A stretch of DNA of 64,000 nucleotides from Cynocephalus volans (taxonomy: Eukaryota; Chordata; Mammalia; Dermoptera; Cynocephalidae), in the NCBI RefSeq assembly GCF_027409185.1, contig NC_084471.1, positions 5,052,535 to 5,116,534 of the forward strand, written 5' to 3'. The notes below the pieces were generated by a model. It was not told the origin of the DNA and ran no database searches. It saw only the letters and a list, made by a program, of their open reading frames with translations. The position numbers and the translations under genes were made by a program. This document shows, one piece after another, positions 22,981 through 35,099 of this stretch. How positions within the stretch are numbered: position 1 is the stretch's first letter; each line of letters starts with the position of its first letter.

Positions 22981-23171
22981 GGCACCCACAGGGTCATGGA
23001 GGGCACCCACAGGACCACGGGAACCCACAGGGTCATGGGGGGCACCCACAGGACTACCGGAACCCACAGGGTCATGGGGGGCACCCACGGGGCCACGGGA
23101 ACCCACAAGGTCATGGGGCGCACTCATGGGGCCATGGGCACCCACAGGCCTGGGGCACCCAGAGACCCAGG
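22981..23171. repeat. Minisatellite with a 39-bp dimeric unit
   Basis: Alternating sub-units of about 21 and 18 bp (ggcacccacaggaccacggga and acccacagggtcatgggg) repeat about four and a half times, then decay rightward (gcactcatggggccatggg, cacccacaggcctgggg). Copies are contiguous with point differences, so this is a tandem array and not a CRISPR. Confidence 0.9.
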
Positions 23172-23174
23172 GGA

Positions 23175-24740
23175 ACCCCTGGATGGGTGACTAGAGCAGG
23201 GGGCACCCTCTCTGAGAGCTCTGGCCGAGAGTGTCACCTGCGTTATTTCATTGACTCTTCACCCCCTCCCCCCAGGAGGGGTATTATCAGGACTGCCACT
23301 TACAGCCGGGGAGTCTGAGGTTGATGGGACAGAGCCTGCAGGAATCGTCAGGTGTCCAGTGATGTTTAAAGTCAGACACTTCAAGCAGAAAAGTGCTCAC
23401 TGCCCACCCGTGAGTCAGCAGCCACCCAGGCTTCAGGCAGTGGGAGGGCGGAGTGAGTGCAGGAGGGCCCGTTACTCTGGGGGGTGGGGGTGGAAATGCA
23501 GGTGGGACCTGGCTCTCCAACTGAGGGAAACCAAGGAAGAGAAGAGCCCAGTTCATGGGAACAAGATGGGGTCTATGGGACGCCTTCCCAGGCCCAGGGT
23601 GCAGGCGGTGGGGCTGGGATGGTGCTCAGACGGCCAGGGGAGAGAGTAGCCCGTGCCCCCACCTGCACCTTGCGCCCCCAGAGCAATGAGCTGGCACCTC
23701 CCACCCTCTCTGGCTTCAGCCTCCAGGTCCAGCCTGAGATCACCGAGCCCCCACCGCAGCCAGCTCCCTGCCAGTGGCTGGAAACACCCTCCTAGTCCTG
23801 TACTGACCCCCAGGAGGGGCTTCTCAGATGAGGGGGACCTGGTGCTATACCCAGCCTCATCAGGGTGGGGGCTGAGAGGGCCAACCGGTCAGCAGCGAAG
23901 GATGTGCTGGCCGCATCCCATCGGCAGGTGCTTGCTCATGTGGGCCCTTCTGCCAGGACTGCCCCCTGCCACCTCTCACCTCTCACCTCCAACGTCGGAC
24001 ACCAGCATGCCCCGGCTCTCCGGCCCTCCAGCCTCCCTGACTCTCCAGCCCTTGCCTGGACGCCCACCACAGTGAGCACACGGCAGGGGCCCAGCAGGGC
24101 CACATCGTGGTGGAGCAGGAAGGGCCATCATCCACCGAACCCATGTGTCAACTTCTGCTGGTGGGGAAACAGGCCCAGGACCAGCCAGACGCAGACATTG
24201 GGTCACTGGCCCAATCTCGGAGGCACCAAATCCCTGGGAAGCAAACAGGGCAGGCAGAGGGGTTGTGTGGGAGGTCCCCAGCCCAGACCATCCTCCAAGC
24301 CCTCTCCACCCGCCTCACCTGGTCGCCCACACTGGGAAGGGAAGGAAGGGCTCCACCATGTATACAGGGGAGGCAGGAGGTTTGGGCAGACCTGGCAGGG
24401 ATGGAGGCCCTGCGCTGGGACTGTGTCTCTTGCTCCCATCTGGGCTTTTCCTGGGGACCCAGCAAGGTGGCCAGTCTTGCTATTACCCCTAATGTCATTT
24501 TATGGAGATGTGGCCTCTGAATGAAGATACCTGGGGGGTATGCGTGTCATGTGGTGGGTCTACTGGGGGACCAGGACCCCATCCAGTGCTCTGACATGGC
24601 CAGGGAAAGCATGCATGCTCAGGTAACCTAGGTGTGGCCATGACTGAAGGGACAAGCAGGGGCAGCAAGGCCCAGATGTTTGTGCCACAAACGTGCCCAG
24701 GGCCAGCTGGCATCCATCAACCACTTGACCAATGTCCCCG
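23175..24740. other. GC-rich intergenic stretch, nothing recognised
   Basis: No clear repeat family, CpG island or exon is visible. Short MIR-like phrases may exist near 24150-24250 (ggtggggaaacaggcccagg...tcactggcccaatctcggagg) but are too short to call. Confidence 0.4.
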
Positions 24741-24744
24741 GCAA

Positions 24745-24985
24745 GATGCAGTGTTGGGAGCCAGGCTGCCCGGCTCCCCTGCAGGCCTCTGCCAACCCCA
24801 GCTGTGCATCTCTGGGCAGCTCACTTGACCTCTCTGTGCCTCGTTGTCCTTCTGTGCTTCAGGGTAATGTTTGGCCTCCCTTCCCAGAGCATGGTGATCA
24901 AATTGACACACGGAAGACACTGGGAAGGACACCTGTGCACAGGAAATGCTTGATAAATCTGAGGTACTGTTATTGCCGCTGTGTG
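24745..24985 (+). mobile_element. MIR element
   Basis: Reads ttgggagccaggctgcccggct..., cagctgtgcatctctgggcagctcacttgacctctctgtgcctcgttgtcc..., ...caggaaatgcttgataaatctgaggtactgttatt. It is nearly full length, in the sense orientation. Confidence 0.85.
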
Positions 24986-25049
24986 TGGACATCATCGGCC
25001 GCCAAAGCCAGGGGTTTAGAGAGGGACAAGGTGTGACCCCTGCTCTTGG

Positions 25050-28000
25050 GGGCCTCCCAGTCTGAGGGGCAGACACACGACTGATGTCAACCCTCCTGGC
25101 AGCCTGGGGTGGGAGAGAATGACTCAACCCTGGGGAGCCATGGGGCTAGTGTCCCTAGGAGGGGACAGTGTCCCTAGAAGGGGACATTGGGCTTGGCTGG
25201 AGGGTGGGGAGGGGCTTGCTGGGCCCTGAAGAGGTGGGTGACATCACAGGGAGAGGGGCTGCCGATGTAAAGTCCGTCTACATACTCAGGATGCACGGGG
25301 TGTGTAGGAGGCATGGGGGGTACAGGGAGAAGGTCTGAGTTTGCCCACGAGGGGCCTGAGGGTGGATGGCTGGGAAGGCCACCTATTTGTCCCCTTGGCA
25401 GTTGGCCACAGTGCCCGGGCCAGGCAGGGTGAGCTTTGCTCCCACGGGGCCTGGTGCAGACAGGAGGTTTCTGGGCTCCTGTCATACTGTGGAGTCTCCC
25501 TCGGTCCCCACCCCAGCCCATCCTGGCCTGTCTGCTGTGTCCAGCCCAGGGGGCCCAGGCAGGAGCGGAGGCTCAGAGCCCTGGGACGCTGTGTGCAGTC
25601 AGGAAGACCAAGAAGTCATCGTTTCTGGGTTGTGTCAAAACTAATCTCCCCAAGGTGTTGGCTGGGTCCCCACAAGGGAGCGCTCTCACGACGCGGCCCC
25701 ATGGACCCCAGGAAGAGCCTCCCTGAAACCCAGGGACATAGGGAAAGAGGACAGCAAGGGCGCTGCTGTGCTGCAGCCGTGGCTGCCCCCACCCGCTCCA
25801 GCCCCGGCTCTATCCACCTGCCGCAGAGGCAGCCCTGGCTCGGGCTGCTTGGCTGCCCTGGGCCCCGCACAGCCTCCACGACGGCCTCCGTGCCCTGGTC
25901 TCTGCTCCTCCGTTCACCCGACAGCGGCCACCAGAGGGGCTTTCTTAAAATCCAAGTGGGCTCTGCTCAGGCAGGGTAATGGCCACCTCACCGCCTTCCG
26001 CAGCGTGGCCCCCACCTTGTCGCCGCTTCCCTCCTGACACCCACTGTCTTGTCTGGCCTGATGACACCAGCGTGATGTTATGAGTCCACTCTACCGCTGG
26101 AAAGTCGGGAGAGAAGGTCCCAGGGAAAGGGGCAGAGCTGGGCCTGGATGTAGGCTCTGAATGCACCATCTGGGGCAGCCAGCCCTCCCTCTAGCTGGGG
26201 GATCCAGGAGCCGGGCCGGGAAATTGAGGGGGGTGCCACCATCTCCACCGAGGGACACAGCTCGCCCTTGGCCTTGAGTGGCCTCCAGTGGTGCGGGGCA
26301 GCCAGGCTGCAGGGGGCCTGGAAACATGACCGCCGCTGTTTATTCAGCTGTCTGGTTGGCGCCGGCTCCCCCAGTGGGCCTGGTCTTTCTGGAGTTAAAA
26401 CATGCAGCCCTGTCCCCGCTGAGCCAGCTCGTGGGCAGTGGCCATCTCAAAGCAGAGCTCTTCTGTGGGAGTCTTAAGGGCCAAGCCACCACGTGGACGG
26501 CTGTGGGCTGGCCCCTCAGCCAGAGACCCGTGGGTGACAGCAGGACCTCAGGGACAGTGGGCCACCCTCTCAGGTTCTGGTGAGAAACAGAGTGCCCTCA
26601 GTTTGGGTCATTTGAGGAGCGTTTAATAAAGGGACAAAGGCATGGGCTGAGCTCAGGAAAAGCTATAACTGAAGGAGCTGTTCTTTGGGGCTGGTGGCCG
26701 GAGGGGCAGGGGAGGGAGGGGCTGAGCTTGGAGAGGGGCCCTCGGCGCCGGCCAACGCCTCCCACGGCTGAGGCCAAGAGGAAGCCCTTGCACAGGGCGT
26801 CTGCCCATGTGTCCAGCTGGAGGGGTGCGGAGTGGGTCTGGTGAGGCAGAGGGAAAACAGGGAGCAGGGCCCTGAAGAAGCAAGACGGGCAGCAGAGGAC
26901 CCTCCTTGCCAGGGGGACAGGGCGAGGCCCGCCCCAGCAGCAAGGTGACTCTTGAGCGGAGGATCCCTCCGGAAGGCGAAGGAGTGGGGCTCCGCAGCTG
27001 TCCCGTCTTCCACGCTGCTCCCCTCCTAGCACCCTGCCGTGGCCCCATCGAGGGCCCTTGGGTGGGGCGGGCCTGAGACTGCCCTCCGTGAGCAGGTGGG
27101 GGAGGCACCGCGGAGCTCTGGGGCCGGGCTGAAAACGCCCTTCGCTTCTGCCTGGCTCCCTTGGGTGACGCTCTTGGAAGCCAGCTCACGGGCAGCAGCC
27201 ACTCGTAGGGGGCTCTGACTGCCAGACCTGTGAACCAGGAAGCCTCCAGATCTCAGTCCCCTGCCCTCACCAGAGAGCCACCTCCAGCAAAGGCCCCCAA
27301 CGCGGTGGAACAGAGACGAGGCCTTCCCACTGTGATACACGGAGCCTGTGAGTGTGACTAAATGGTCCCTGCGAGCGCCTCCATCTGCAGATTAGGTGGC
27401 AAACGCAGAACCTGGGGCAACCCCAGTCTTCTCTGGCTGGTCTCTCCAACGCTCCTGAGCACCAGTTCTCTAGCTGCCCTGAAAGAGACGTCTTCTGCTG
27501 GCCCACGTGGGCCTGGAGCGGCCACAGTAGATGGAAGTGACGTAGCAGTTGCTGCCAGCGCTCCATGGGGACCCCGGCACCCTGGTCTCTGTGCTGCCAG
27601 CATCCTTGCTCCTGGCCTGTGTGCAGCTGGGACCTGCCCAGTATGGAAGGGGCAGGGGCATCACGGGGCGTGGGGGGTGTGGAGCAACTTGTTCTTTTAT
27701 GAAGAGCCATTGGAGAGGCCTCGAGTGCCTGGTGAGAACATGAGATGCTGTCGGTTCCCCCAGGCAACTGGGGTTCCACTGGGTGGGTGGGGATGGCCAT
27801 TCTGAAAGAATTGGACTCTTGGGCATTGCTCTGCACCTGCTGGGTCTGCAGGGAGGCAGGGAGCCAGACGGCCAGTGCTTGGGGAAGTCAGAGGGAGAGC
27901 CAAGTCCTCCAGCATAGGCCCAGCGCCCAGAAGGCACCTGGCTGGGATGATGGGGTGACAAGGACATTGCCCAGGGTTCAGTGCTCCATCTCAGGGTCAC

Positions 28001-28080
28001 AGGATCAGCCAAAGAGGACAGAGCAAAACAGGTCTGTAGAATGAAGTTGCGGCACAAAGCCAAGCAACCGCACCACGGAG
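25050..28080. other. GC-rich intergenic stretch with one probable L2 piece
   Basis: Around 25935-26040, ggctttcttaaaatccaagtgggctctgctcaggcagggtaatggcc resembles L2 text ('ctttctaaaacacaaatctgatcatgtcactcccctgc...'). The rest is unassigned. Overlapping frames on both strands (for example 27267-27836 and 27470-28096 on -) show no domain. Confidence 0.4.
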
Positions 28081-28084
28081 ACAG

Positions 28085-28245
28085 ACCAACCTGCATTTCC
28101 TAACGGAGCCCGCCTCTTTCCTTCTCTGTCCTCGTTTGTGCAGTTGGGAGAGTGACCTCAGGCCGCTGGGTCTGTGAGGATGGAGTGAGGTGCTATGAGG
28201 ATGGGCACGTGCTGAGGGCCTGGCACATGGGGGCTACATGCCCCA
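28085..28245 (+). mobile_element. MIR fragment
   Basis: ccttctctgtcctcgtttgtgcagttgggagagtgacc...gtctgtgaggatggagtgaggtgctatg...gtgctgagggcctggcacatggg follows MIR 3' order. Confidence 0.6.
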
Positions 28246-29014
28246 GCAGCCTGATTTGGGCTTCACCTGGAAGCCCCAAAGTCCCGCCCAGGCCTGGCCC
28301 AAGCCGTTGCTCAGAGTATGCCTGGGATGGAAGGGGGTCCCATGCTATCTTTTCTTATTGTATCCCCCATGGCACCTTCCCCAGGATGAAAGCTTCAGGA
28401 TTAAGACCTGGTGTTTTATTGCACCAATGCAATAGCACTTTGTGTAAACTGTCACTTTCCCTGTTTGCCTTGGCTGCTGGGGAGCTCAGAGCCAAAGCGG
28501 GGAGCTCATCTCTGGCTCCACTGAGACCTACCTTTGTCCCTCACTCTTCCTTCATCTTTCACTTCTGCTTGTACATACATTGTTTTGTGGCATCTTTGTT
28601 GAGCACCCAAATCCTTTCTGGACAAAGTGGCCCCTGATTCCTTTCTTCGGACTGTGTCCCCATGATGAAGAATTCTGCCCTTTGGGAATTCACCTTGAGC
28701 TCGGGCTTCTACTCGACATGGTGTCCAAGTCACCTGTCCCCTGCACACCTGTTTCCTCCGTGATCAATGCACCTTGTGCGGCTGTGCAGCTGGAATAAGA
28801 CAGGCACAGAAGGGACCCACGCACAGCAGCATGAGGTGGAAGCTTCCAGGTCACGTCTGTTTCTACTGTGCTTTGATTATGGCTCATCTACTCCAGCAGC
28901 CTGGCCCCGGGATCCTGAGCCCAGGAGGCAGGAAGCCTATAGGAAAGATCTCGCCACTGCTGAGCTGTCCCCTCTCATCCGGCGATGTCCCATGGATGGC
29001 TCCCAGGCCTCTGT

Positions 29015-29290
29015 GGGAGCCTGGTAGCAGATGGGGGCCATCAGGAGAGGCTGCCTGGAGGAGGGGGCCTCAAAGGTGAGAAATGAAGGCTGAGTGGGGT
29101 CAGCCAGGGGAAGGCAGTGCAGGAGAGAGCAGATGGAAAGGGCAGCTGTGAGGAGAGGGCAGGCCAGGTGGACAGCCTTTCCGAGGCCAACGAGCAGAGA
29201 AGGTCCTTTGAACTTGGCCTTGTGAACTTGTGCCAATCAGGCAGAGCTACCTGCATGAGCCAAGGTAGGGAGTCAGGGCTCCCATGTGCC
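29015..29290 (-). mobile_element. L2 fragment (antisense)
   Basis: Text such as aggagaggctgcctggaggaggggg...gtgagaaatgaaggctgagtgggg and ...gccaggggaaggcagtgcaggagag resembles the antisense L2 module 'gaaggcttcctggaggaggtgac...tgagctgagacttgaaggatgag...aagagcattccaggcagag'. Confidence 0.5.
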
Positions 29291-29294
29291 TGTG

Positions 29295-31120
29295 GGGAGG
29301 GTATGGAGGGGAAATAAATCCCAGAGGCTCAGGTGTGCTGCGCTGAAGAGCAAGGCCTTCAGGGAGGCCACAGGGAGCCACAGAAGGTTGTAGGGGGAGG
29401 GCATGTACCAGGCACTCCGTGCTCGCACCAAGCACACAAGTCTGATAGGATCATTTAATTGGACCCAATGACTCTCTGTCGATTGGGCATGGCCATCCTT
29501 GCCTGGTGTGGGGGATGTGCCTTTCTCCCCAAGATTGCCCCCCAACACTGGGCAGCGGGGGAGGGAAAGGAGGAATCTCAGGGAGAAATAACAGAGACTC
29601 TGGTCAGTTTTTCAGGTTAAAACATACTTTGAAAAGCATGGTTCAGACAACATTTGAAAGAAAAACAACAAAAGAAGATTCTAGAAACCAGATCCCTGGC
29701 CAACGTGAGTTCATTTTCCAAACTCCGGCTCTGGGGGGTGATGGGCCAGTGCCCCTGGCCTGGCACTGCTGCAGGCCTCAGGGGAGGGGACTGGGCCTGA
29801 AAGGGGCCAAAGACCTTCAGTAAAGGACAGGAGTGGGCTCTGAGGGACAGGCAGGGCTGGCCTGTGCCCACTGCCCAGGGGAAGCCTGCACAGGTCCCTG
29901 GGGCCTGCCAAGTGGCAGGGCAAGGAGGGGGCAGGTCCAGGAGCGGCCACAGGAGCTGTGACTAAGGTGCGGGTAACCCAGAGGGGGCTGGCCTGTTAAG
30001 GGACCATAGCAGCCATGCCAGCCAGGGATGAGGACCACCGCAGAACACCTGCATGGACAGATGGCGTCCAAGGCCAGGCGCCCCTGGCAGTGATGCTGTA
30101 GGCATCAGGTGGGGCACCGAACTGACTCAGTTTACCCCATTGAGCAAGATCATACAAATTCAGTTATGGATGAATGAAATCTCTTTTCCCATCTGAGACT
30201 TAGCCATCTTTCCTCAAAGGACATTATGGGGCACGTGGTCCCTGACCCCCGAGGCCTGGTGGGTGGGGTGGAGGAGAGATGGGGATGCGGGGAAGTGGGG
30301 CAGGGTGCGGGGTCAGGCTCAGGGTGATCTCAGCTCCTGCAGGGCCCAGCCCAGGGCGGGTGCCGTGGAGTCAAGGGGATACTTATGGGTTCCCAGCTTT
30401 GACCTCTGCACCTGTCCAAGCCCTGCACCTAGAGTCTAGGGTCCCAATTCTCACGGGGCCAGTGGCTGGATTCTTTGTCTTTGGGGAGGAGAAGGCGGCC
30501 AGTCCTGCAGTTGTTTCACTTGTAAGTTAGGGCTCGGCTTTTCCCCTCCCACTTTCTCCCCCGGTCTAGGCTGAGAGGGGCCGTAGTCTACAGTCAGGGC
30601 CATGGTGGGTCAGCCACCTCCAGGATGGGCGGCTGGGTGGTCCCAAGGGTCCCTAGGGGCCTGAGGCAAGTGTGTGGGTGGAAGGGCAGGGGAGGGGTCA
30701 CACTGGGAAGCAGGGGACCACCCTCCCTGTCCAGCCTCTGCTCTTGAGTTCCTGGGTGGCCACAGAGGGCCGTGGGGCCCAGGTCCCCTCCATGCAGCTG
30801 GCCAATTCACAGTCCCTACAGGCCCAGCTGGCTGCTTCCGGCCAGCCAGGCAGACAATGCGCTGGCGGGGAGGGGTGGCCCACGGCCAGGTCCGTCCATC
30901 CCCCCAGCTACACAGGAAGATGGAACTCAGAAGACGAGCGTGTCCTGGAGTGAACCCGCTGCCCAGGCACTGTGATTTAGGGCTCCAGATTTCCGGAGGA
31001 GGCGTCTCCATCCTGAGTCAGTCTGGTTCCTTTCAGCCTTAAATGGCCAGGGTCCTGGGACCCTGCCTACGGGGTGCCGGGGGGGTTTCCTCTTTCCACC
31101 CTCTCCTGCAGCCCTTGCCC
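29295..31120. other. Intergenic stretch, no gene recognised
   Basis: Mostly unique GC-rich sequence. A short AT-richer patch at 30120-30235 (ttcagttatggatgaatgaaatctc) is not assigned. No CpG island is seen. Confidence 0.4.
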
Positions 31121-31129
31121 TTGCGCTGT

Positions 31130-31965
31130 GCTGGCAATGTGCTGAGCTCCTTCCTGCCACAGGGCCTTTGCACGGGCTGTGCCTCTGCTGCAGTGCTCTT
31201 TCTCTGAGCCCCTCAAGGCTGCTTCATCCAGGTCTCCATTCCAGTGGCCTCCTATGGCCTCTGCCCCTCTCCATCCTCACATCGGAGTCCTTCCTGTCAG
31301 GGGTCCTGTTCATGTGACCTCTGCCCCATCTCTCCAATACAGGCTCCCACATGTGCTGGGACCTCTGTCCTGGTCCTGCTGTATCTGGCGGGACCGTGCA
31401 TGGTCTTCCTAGTCGTCCCCACCCTGCTTCTCCTGGCCATGCTCCATCCTGGCACTCTCCTCCACACCTTCAGGCTCAGCTCTGGAGCCTTCCCTGACCC
31501 CCATCCCCTGCCCACCTCCCCCAGCCTGCATGCCCCACCCCCAGCTCCTTGCCCAGGCCTCAGTGGTGCTCAGCCTTGTGGCCTCCTCTAGGGTGCTAGC
31601 CTCACCCCCAGGGCCGTGCATGTACCAGACCCCCTGCCAGCAGTGCCCCCCACCCGGCTCCCACCCCCTCCTCACCTCTCAGACTCAGCCAGGTGGCACC
31701 GCCTCGGGGAAGCCCTCCCTGATCTGCCCGGCGGCATTGGGGACCATCTAGCACTGAGGAAGGCGGTCTGTGCGACTCCGACTGGTCTGTCTCTCCTGCT
31801 AGACTCTGGGCTCCATTTTTTGTTGTGGTTGTTTTCAGGGGAAAGTCTTACATTTCTGTGCATACTTTGGTGTCTCCAACACCTCTTAGCACAAAACCTG
31901 GCACGCAGTAGGTCCTCATGAAGGTCCTTGTTGGTTGCCAGATTGCTGAATGAGTGAGCTCTGGA
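31130..31965 (+). mobile_element. L2-derived block, probably more than one copy
   Basis: Starts with gggcctttgcacgggctgtgcctctgctgcagtgctctttctctgagcc (L2 'cctttgcacatgctgttccctctgcctggaacgctctt'). Two later pieces read ttccctgacccccatcccc and agccctccctgatctgcc. It ends tttggtgtctccaacacctcttagcacaaaacctggcacgcagtaggtcctcatgaaggtcc...gctgaatgagtga, the L2 3' terminus. The repeated middle suggests nested or duplicated copies. Confidence 0.7.
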
Positions 31966-32284
31966 AGCTTCCTCCACGTTCTGAGCTCTCCCCCACCTGC
32001 CCGCCCCACCTCCCCGTAGCCTCGACCCGCCCCCGGCCCCTCGGGGTGTGAGGTTGGCTTCAGGGTCTCCCCAGCCTCTGTGAGCTCCCCGAAGGGAGAG
32101 CGCAGGGTGTTATTCAGCCATCGAAGGGACGGGGCACCACGAGCTGCCCCTTCACACCCGCTAGGGTGCTATGACAACCAGATAACAATGAAGACAATGA
32201 TGACAATAATGATGATAAAGCACCGCAGTGAAACGAGTGAGTGTGGGGGGAGTCGGAGCCCCACACAGTGCGGCTGGCAGCGCT

Positions 32285-32500
32285 GGGGACACAGTCGTGA
32301 GTTCCTCAAGCAGTTACACACCGACGGACGACTTACCATGGGACCCAGCAGAAGTGACCGCAGCGGCTGGGACACATGCGTGTACACCAGCGTTCACAGC
32401 AGCACTATTCACAGAGCCTCAGCTGCAAACAGCCCCACGTCCACCAACAGATCACCAGACACACGGAATGTGGTCTAGCCTGAGATCCGTACACAGCCAC
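32285..32500 (+). mobile_element. L1 3' fragment, CpG-shifted
   Basis: gagttcctcaagcagttacacaccgacggacgacttaccatgggacccagcagaag...tgtacaccagcgttcacagcagcactattcacag...ccacgtccaccaacagatcacc is the L1 'agttcctcaaaaaattaaacatagaattaccatatgacccagcaattcc ... ttcatagcagcattattcacaatagcc' segment with many GC-ward changes. It corresponds to the same L1 region that opens the window. Confidence 0.7.
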
Positions 32501-32890
32501 TTGGGGACTGGGTGGCTTCTGCTGCATTCCATTCCAGTCCCATTCCATGGCCCTGGGCCCCCAGCAGGACGATTCTGGGGCCTGTGGACTCCCCTCGGCC
32601 CCATGGGGACTGTAGATTCAAACACTTGTCCTACCATTCCTCATGGGGACAGCCGAGGCCCCAGATGCCACACCCCCATCTGGGCCTCAGTCTCCCCATG
32701 AGGGGTGAGAGGGCAGAGTCACATAGCCCGCTGGCCTGGAAGCTGGGTCTTCGAGTGTCCAGAACCTGCACCCTCCCGGCCTGCGTCCTGTGGCCTCCGG
32801 CCCCTCTGTCCTTCTCAGGATTCTGCGCTGCAGCCCCCAGGCCTGACGCACACAGCTGGTCCCACAGCCACATCTTATTCCCTGCTGCAG

Positions 32891-32905
32891 AGTGCCCTCT
32901 GCTGG
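32891..32905 (-). promoter_or_regulatory. Candidate CTCF motif
   Basis: The - strand reads CCAGCAGAGGGCACT, matching the CTCF core. Binding is not demonstrable from sequence alone. Confidence 0.55.
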
Positions 32906-33724
32906 ACGGACTGGGATTTGTCGGGACGCAAAGAGGAATCTGGAACTGGGCAGACCCCCCCCAAGGTCAAGTACACCTTGGAGGGCCAGAGGCCAGGGAC
33001 TGGCTGGGGAGGAAAAGTTGCTATGGAAGTCCTGGGGACATGGGGGGCAGGAAGCACACTGAGGCAGGGAAAGACCTCCGATTTCTCAGGAGGGGCTGGC
33101 GTCACTGCCTCATGGTTCAGGTAGGACCTGGGACCCTGAGGCCAGAAAGGGAGGCATGTGCCCAGGCTCCACGCTCAGAGTTTTGTCATTAGGTAAAAAT
33201 GTAGTTGCCTGGGGGCCCAGGAAAGAGCTTTCAGGGCCCCGGGGCACTGGGTGTCACCAGGCCTCACCCCAGAACTGCCCTGGGTCCTTGTCTCACAGGG
33301 AGGGGAGCCATCCTTCGTAGGGGCTCTGTGGACTTCTAGCCCTGGAGAGGCCACCTTGCCGCCATGCAGAGCCCTCAGAGCACAGGGTGCTGGGGGCCTC
33401 AGGCCTCCCTCACCCTCACCGCAACTTCCAAAGTGCCCCTCTTGCCTGGCCCAGCTGCTGATCCCCAAACACGATTCCAATTCTGCCCACTAAGAAGAGA
33501 ATGACCCCTTCGTTCCCATATCTGCCCCCAACACACGCACAGATAAGAGGTCCTGGGAAGCCAGGGCTGAAAAGGTGGAGCTGGGAGGTCGCCTAACACC
33601 CATCCCCCTCAATTCCATGGAAAACTGAGGCCCAGGTGGGCGGCTCTTGTCCAGGGACCATAACACGATGAGCACAAATCCAGATCCCCACTGGGCCCAG
33701 ACGGTGAATAGATGCTCCGTTTTA

Positions 33725-34105
33725 TTCTTTGAAACCACACCACTCCCAGCAACAGCACCACCATCTCTGCCATGACCATCACCACCTTCTCAACCACCAA
33801 CACCACCACCTCTACCAACACCACCACCTCTACCAACACCACCACCTCTACCAACACCACCTCTACCATCACCACCACCACCTCTACCATCACCACCACC
33901 ACCTCGACCATCACCACCACCACCTCGACCATGGCCATCACCACCTCTACCAACACCACCACCTCTACCATCACCACCACCACCTCTACCAACACCACCA
34001 CCTCTACCGTCACCACCACCTCTATCACCACCATCACCATCACCATCATCTCTACCATCACTACCACCAGCATCATCACCACTATCACCACCAACAATAA
34101 CAAAA
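33725..34105. repeat. (ACC)-rich complex satellite, about 380 bp
   Basis: Nearly the whole stretch is built from ACC, ATC and CTACC/TCTACC triplets. A higher-order unit of about 18 bp (accacctctaccaacacc) and 21-bp variants containing atcaccacc recur many times. Every frame is open on both strands: poly-Thr/Ser and His/Tyr/Gln-like on +, Val/Gly-rich on -. None is considered a gene. The - strand is GGT-rich and might form G-quadruplex structures. It then grades into unique sequence at about 34110. Confidence 0.93.
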
Positions 34106-34619
34106 CTTGCCAAAGAAGCCACCATTGGGCAGCCCATGGTAGCCCTGGCCATACAGTCATAGCTCAGGCCCCACTGTGGACTCATGGTGCTGGGGTAAGG
34201 ACAAGAGCAGACAGCCATCAGCCCAAGGTCTTCCCAGAGGCTTCTCCCGAAGAGACAGCAACAGCACAGCACAGTGGGATGAGGCTGAGACGGGAGGGCA
34301 GAGTGGGTGCAGAGGCGAGGAAGGGAGCATCTAAGGCTCCCTCGGGCCCCCAGGAGGGCTCCCTGGAGGAGGTGCCTGCCACCTCAGCGGGCTGAAAATT
34401 CTCAGGAGTCTCAGGAGTCTGGTAAAGAAGGGTCGGGGGAGGGCGCTCCAGGCAACGTGTCCGAAGAAAACACGTGGGGTCACTGGAGACGATTTGTGTG
34501 TCCAGGCGGCAGGGGTCGGGGGCTGGAGCTCAGTGCAGGAGGGTTCGGCAAGGGTGGGTGCAGGGGCTGTGCTCCTGGAGCCCCAGGGAGGCACCTGCAG
34601 GGCTCTGCGGAGGCAGGGC

Positions 34620-34700
34620 AGACATTGTCACCCCACTGTATAGGCAGAGACTAGAGCTTCTGAGAGGAACCACTCACCCAGGACTGGAGTGAGGCCAGTA
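34620..34700 (-). mobile_element. Possible MIR core (antisense)
   Basis: cattgtcaccccactgtataggcagagactagagcttctgagaggaaccactcacccaggactggag resembles antisense MIR ('attatccccattttacagatgaggaaactgaggcacagagagg...tcacacagc'). Weak. Confidence 0.4.
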
Positions 34701-35099
34701 CCTGTGTTGCTTCCACACTCCTGCTCTTGCTCCCCGCTGTGCTGTCCCTCACCAGGGAGGTCACAGCTGCCCTCTTCCAGGAACCCTTCCCTGAACAGCA
34801 CTATCTGGCGCGTGCCTCCTTGGGGCTCCCCCAGCCCTGGGCTCCTGTTGGTTTCTGGGGCATCCCCCCTCGAGGGCAGAGCCACGTCTGACCTCTCCCT
34901 GGCCCTGGCCAGCACGGCCTGTGTGTCATACACAGATGGTGCTGCCCCTTCCTCCTGCTGCTGCATTCAGCACTGACAAACAAGCCCCTTGTCCCAAACA
35001 AGTAAGGACTCTGTGCTGGGACAGGCCGGGCACTTGCCCACCCTCTGCTCTGCGTGTCCCTCATCCTGACCTCCTCCATGCCTGCCTGGCCTGTGCCAT

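Noticed and set aside
22981..23171. CRISPR-like appearance of the tandem repeats (also 63567-63718)
   Set aside because: Units are contiguous with no unique spacers, and the genome is mammalian.
33729..34395. Thr/Ser- and His/Tyr-rich frames in the (ACC) satellite
   Set aside because: Every frame and strand is open because of the triplet repeat.
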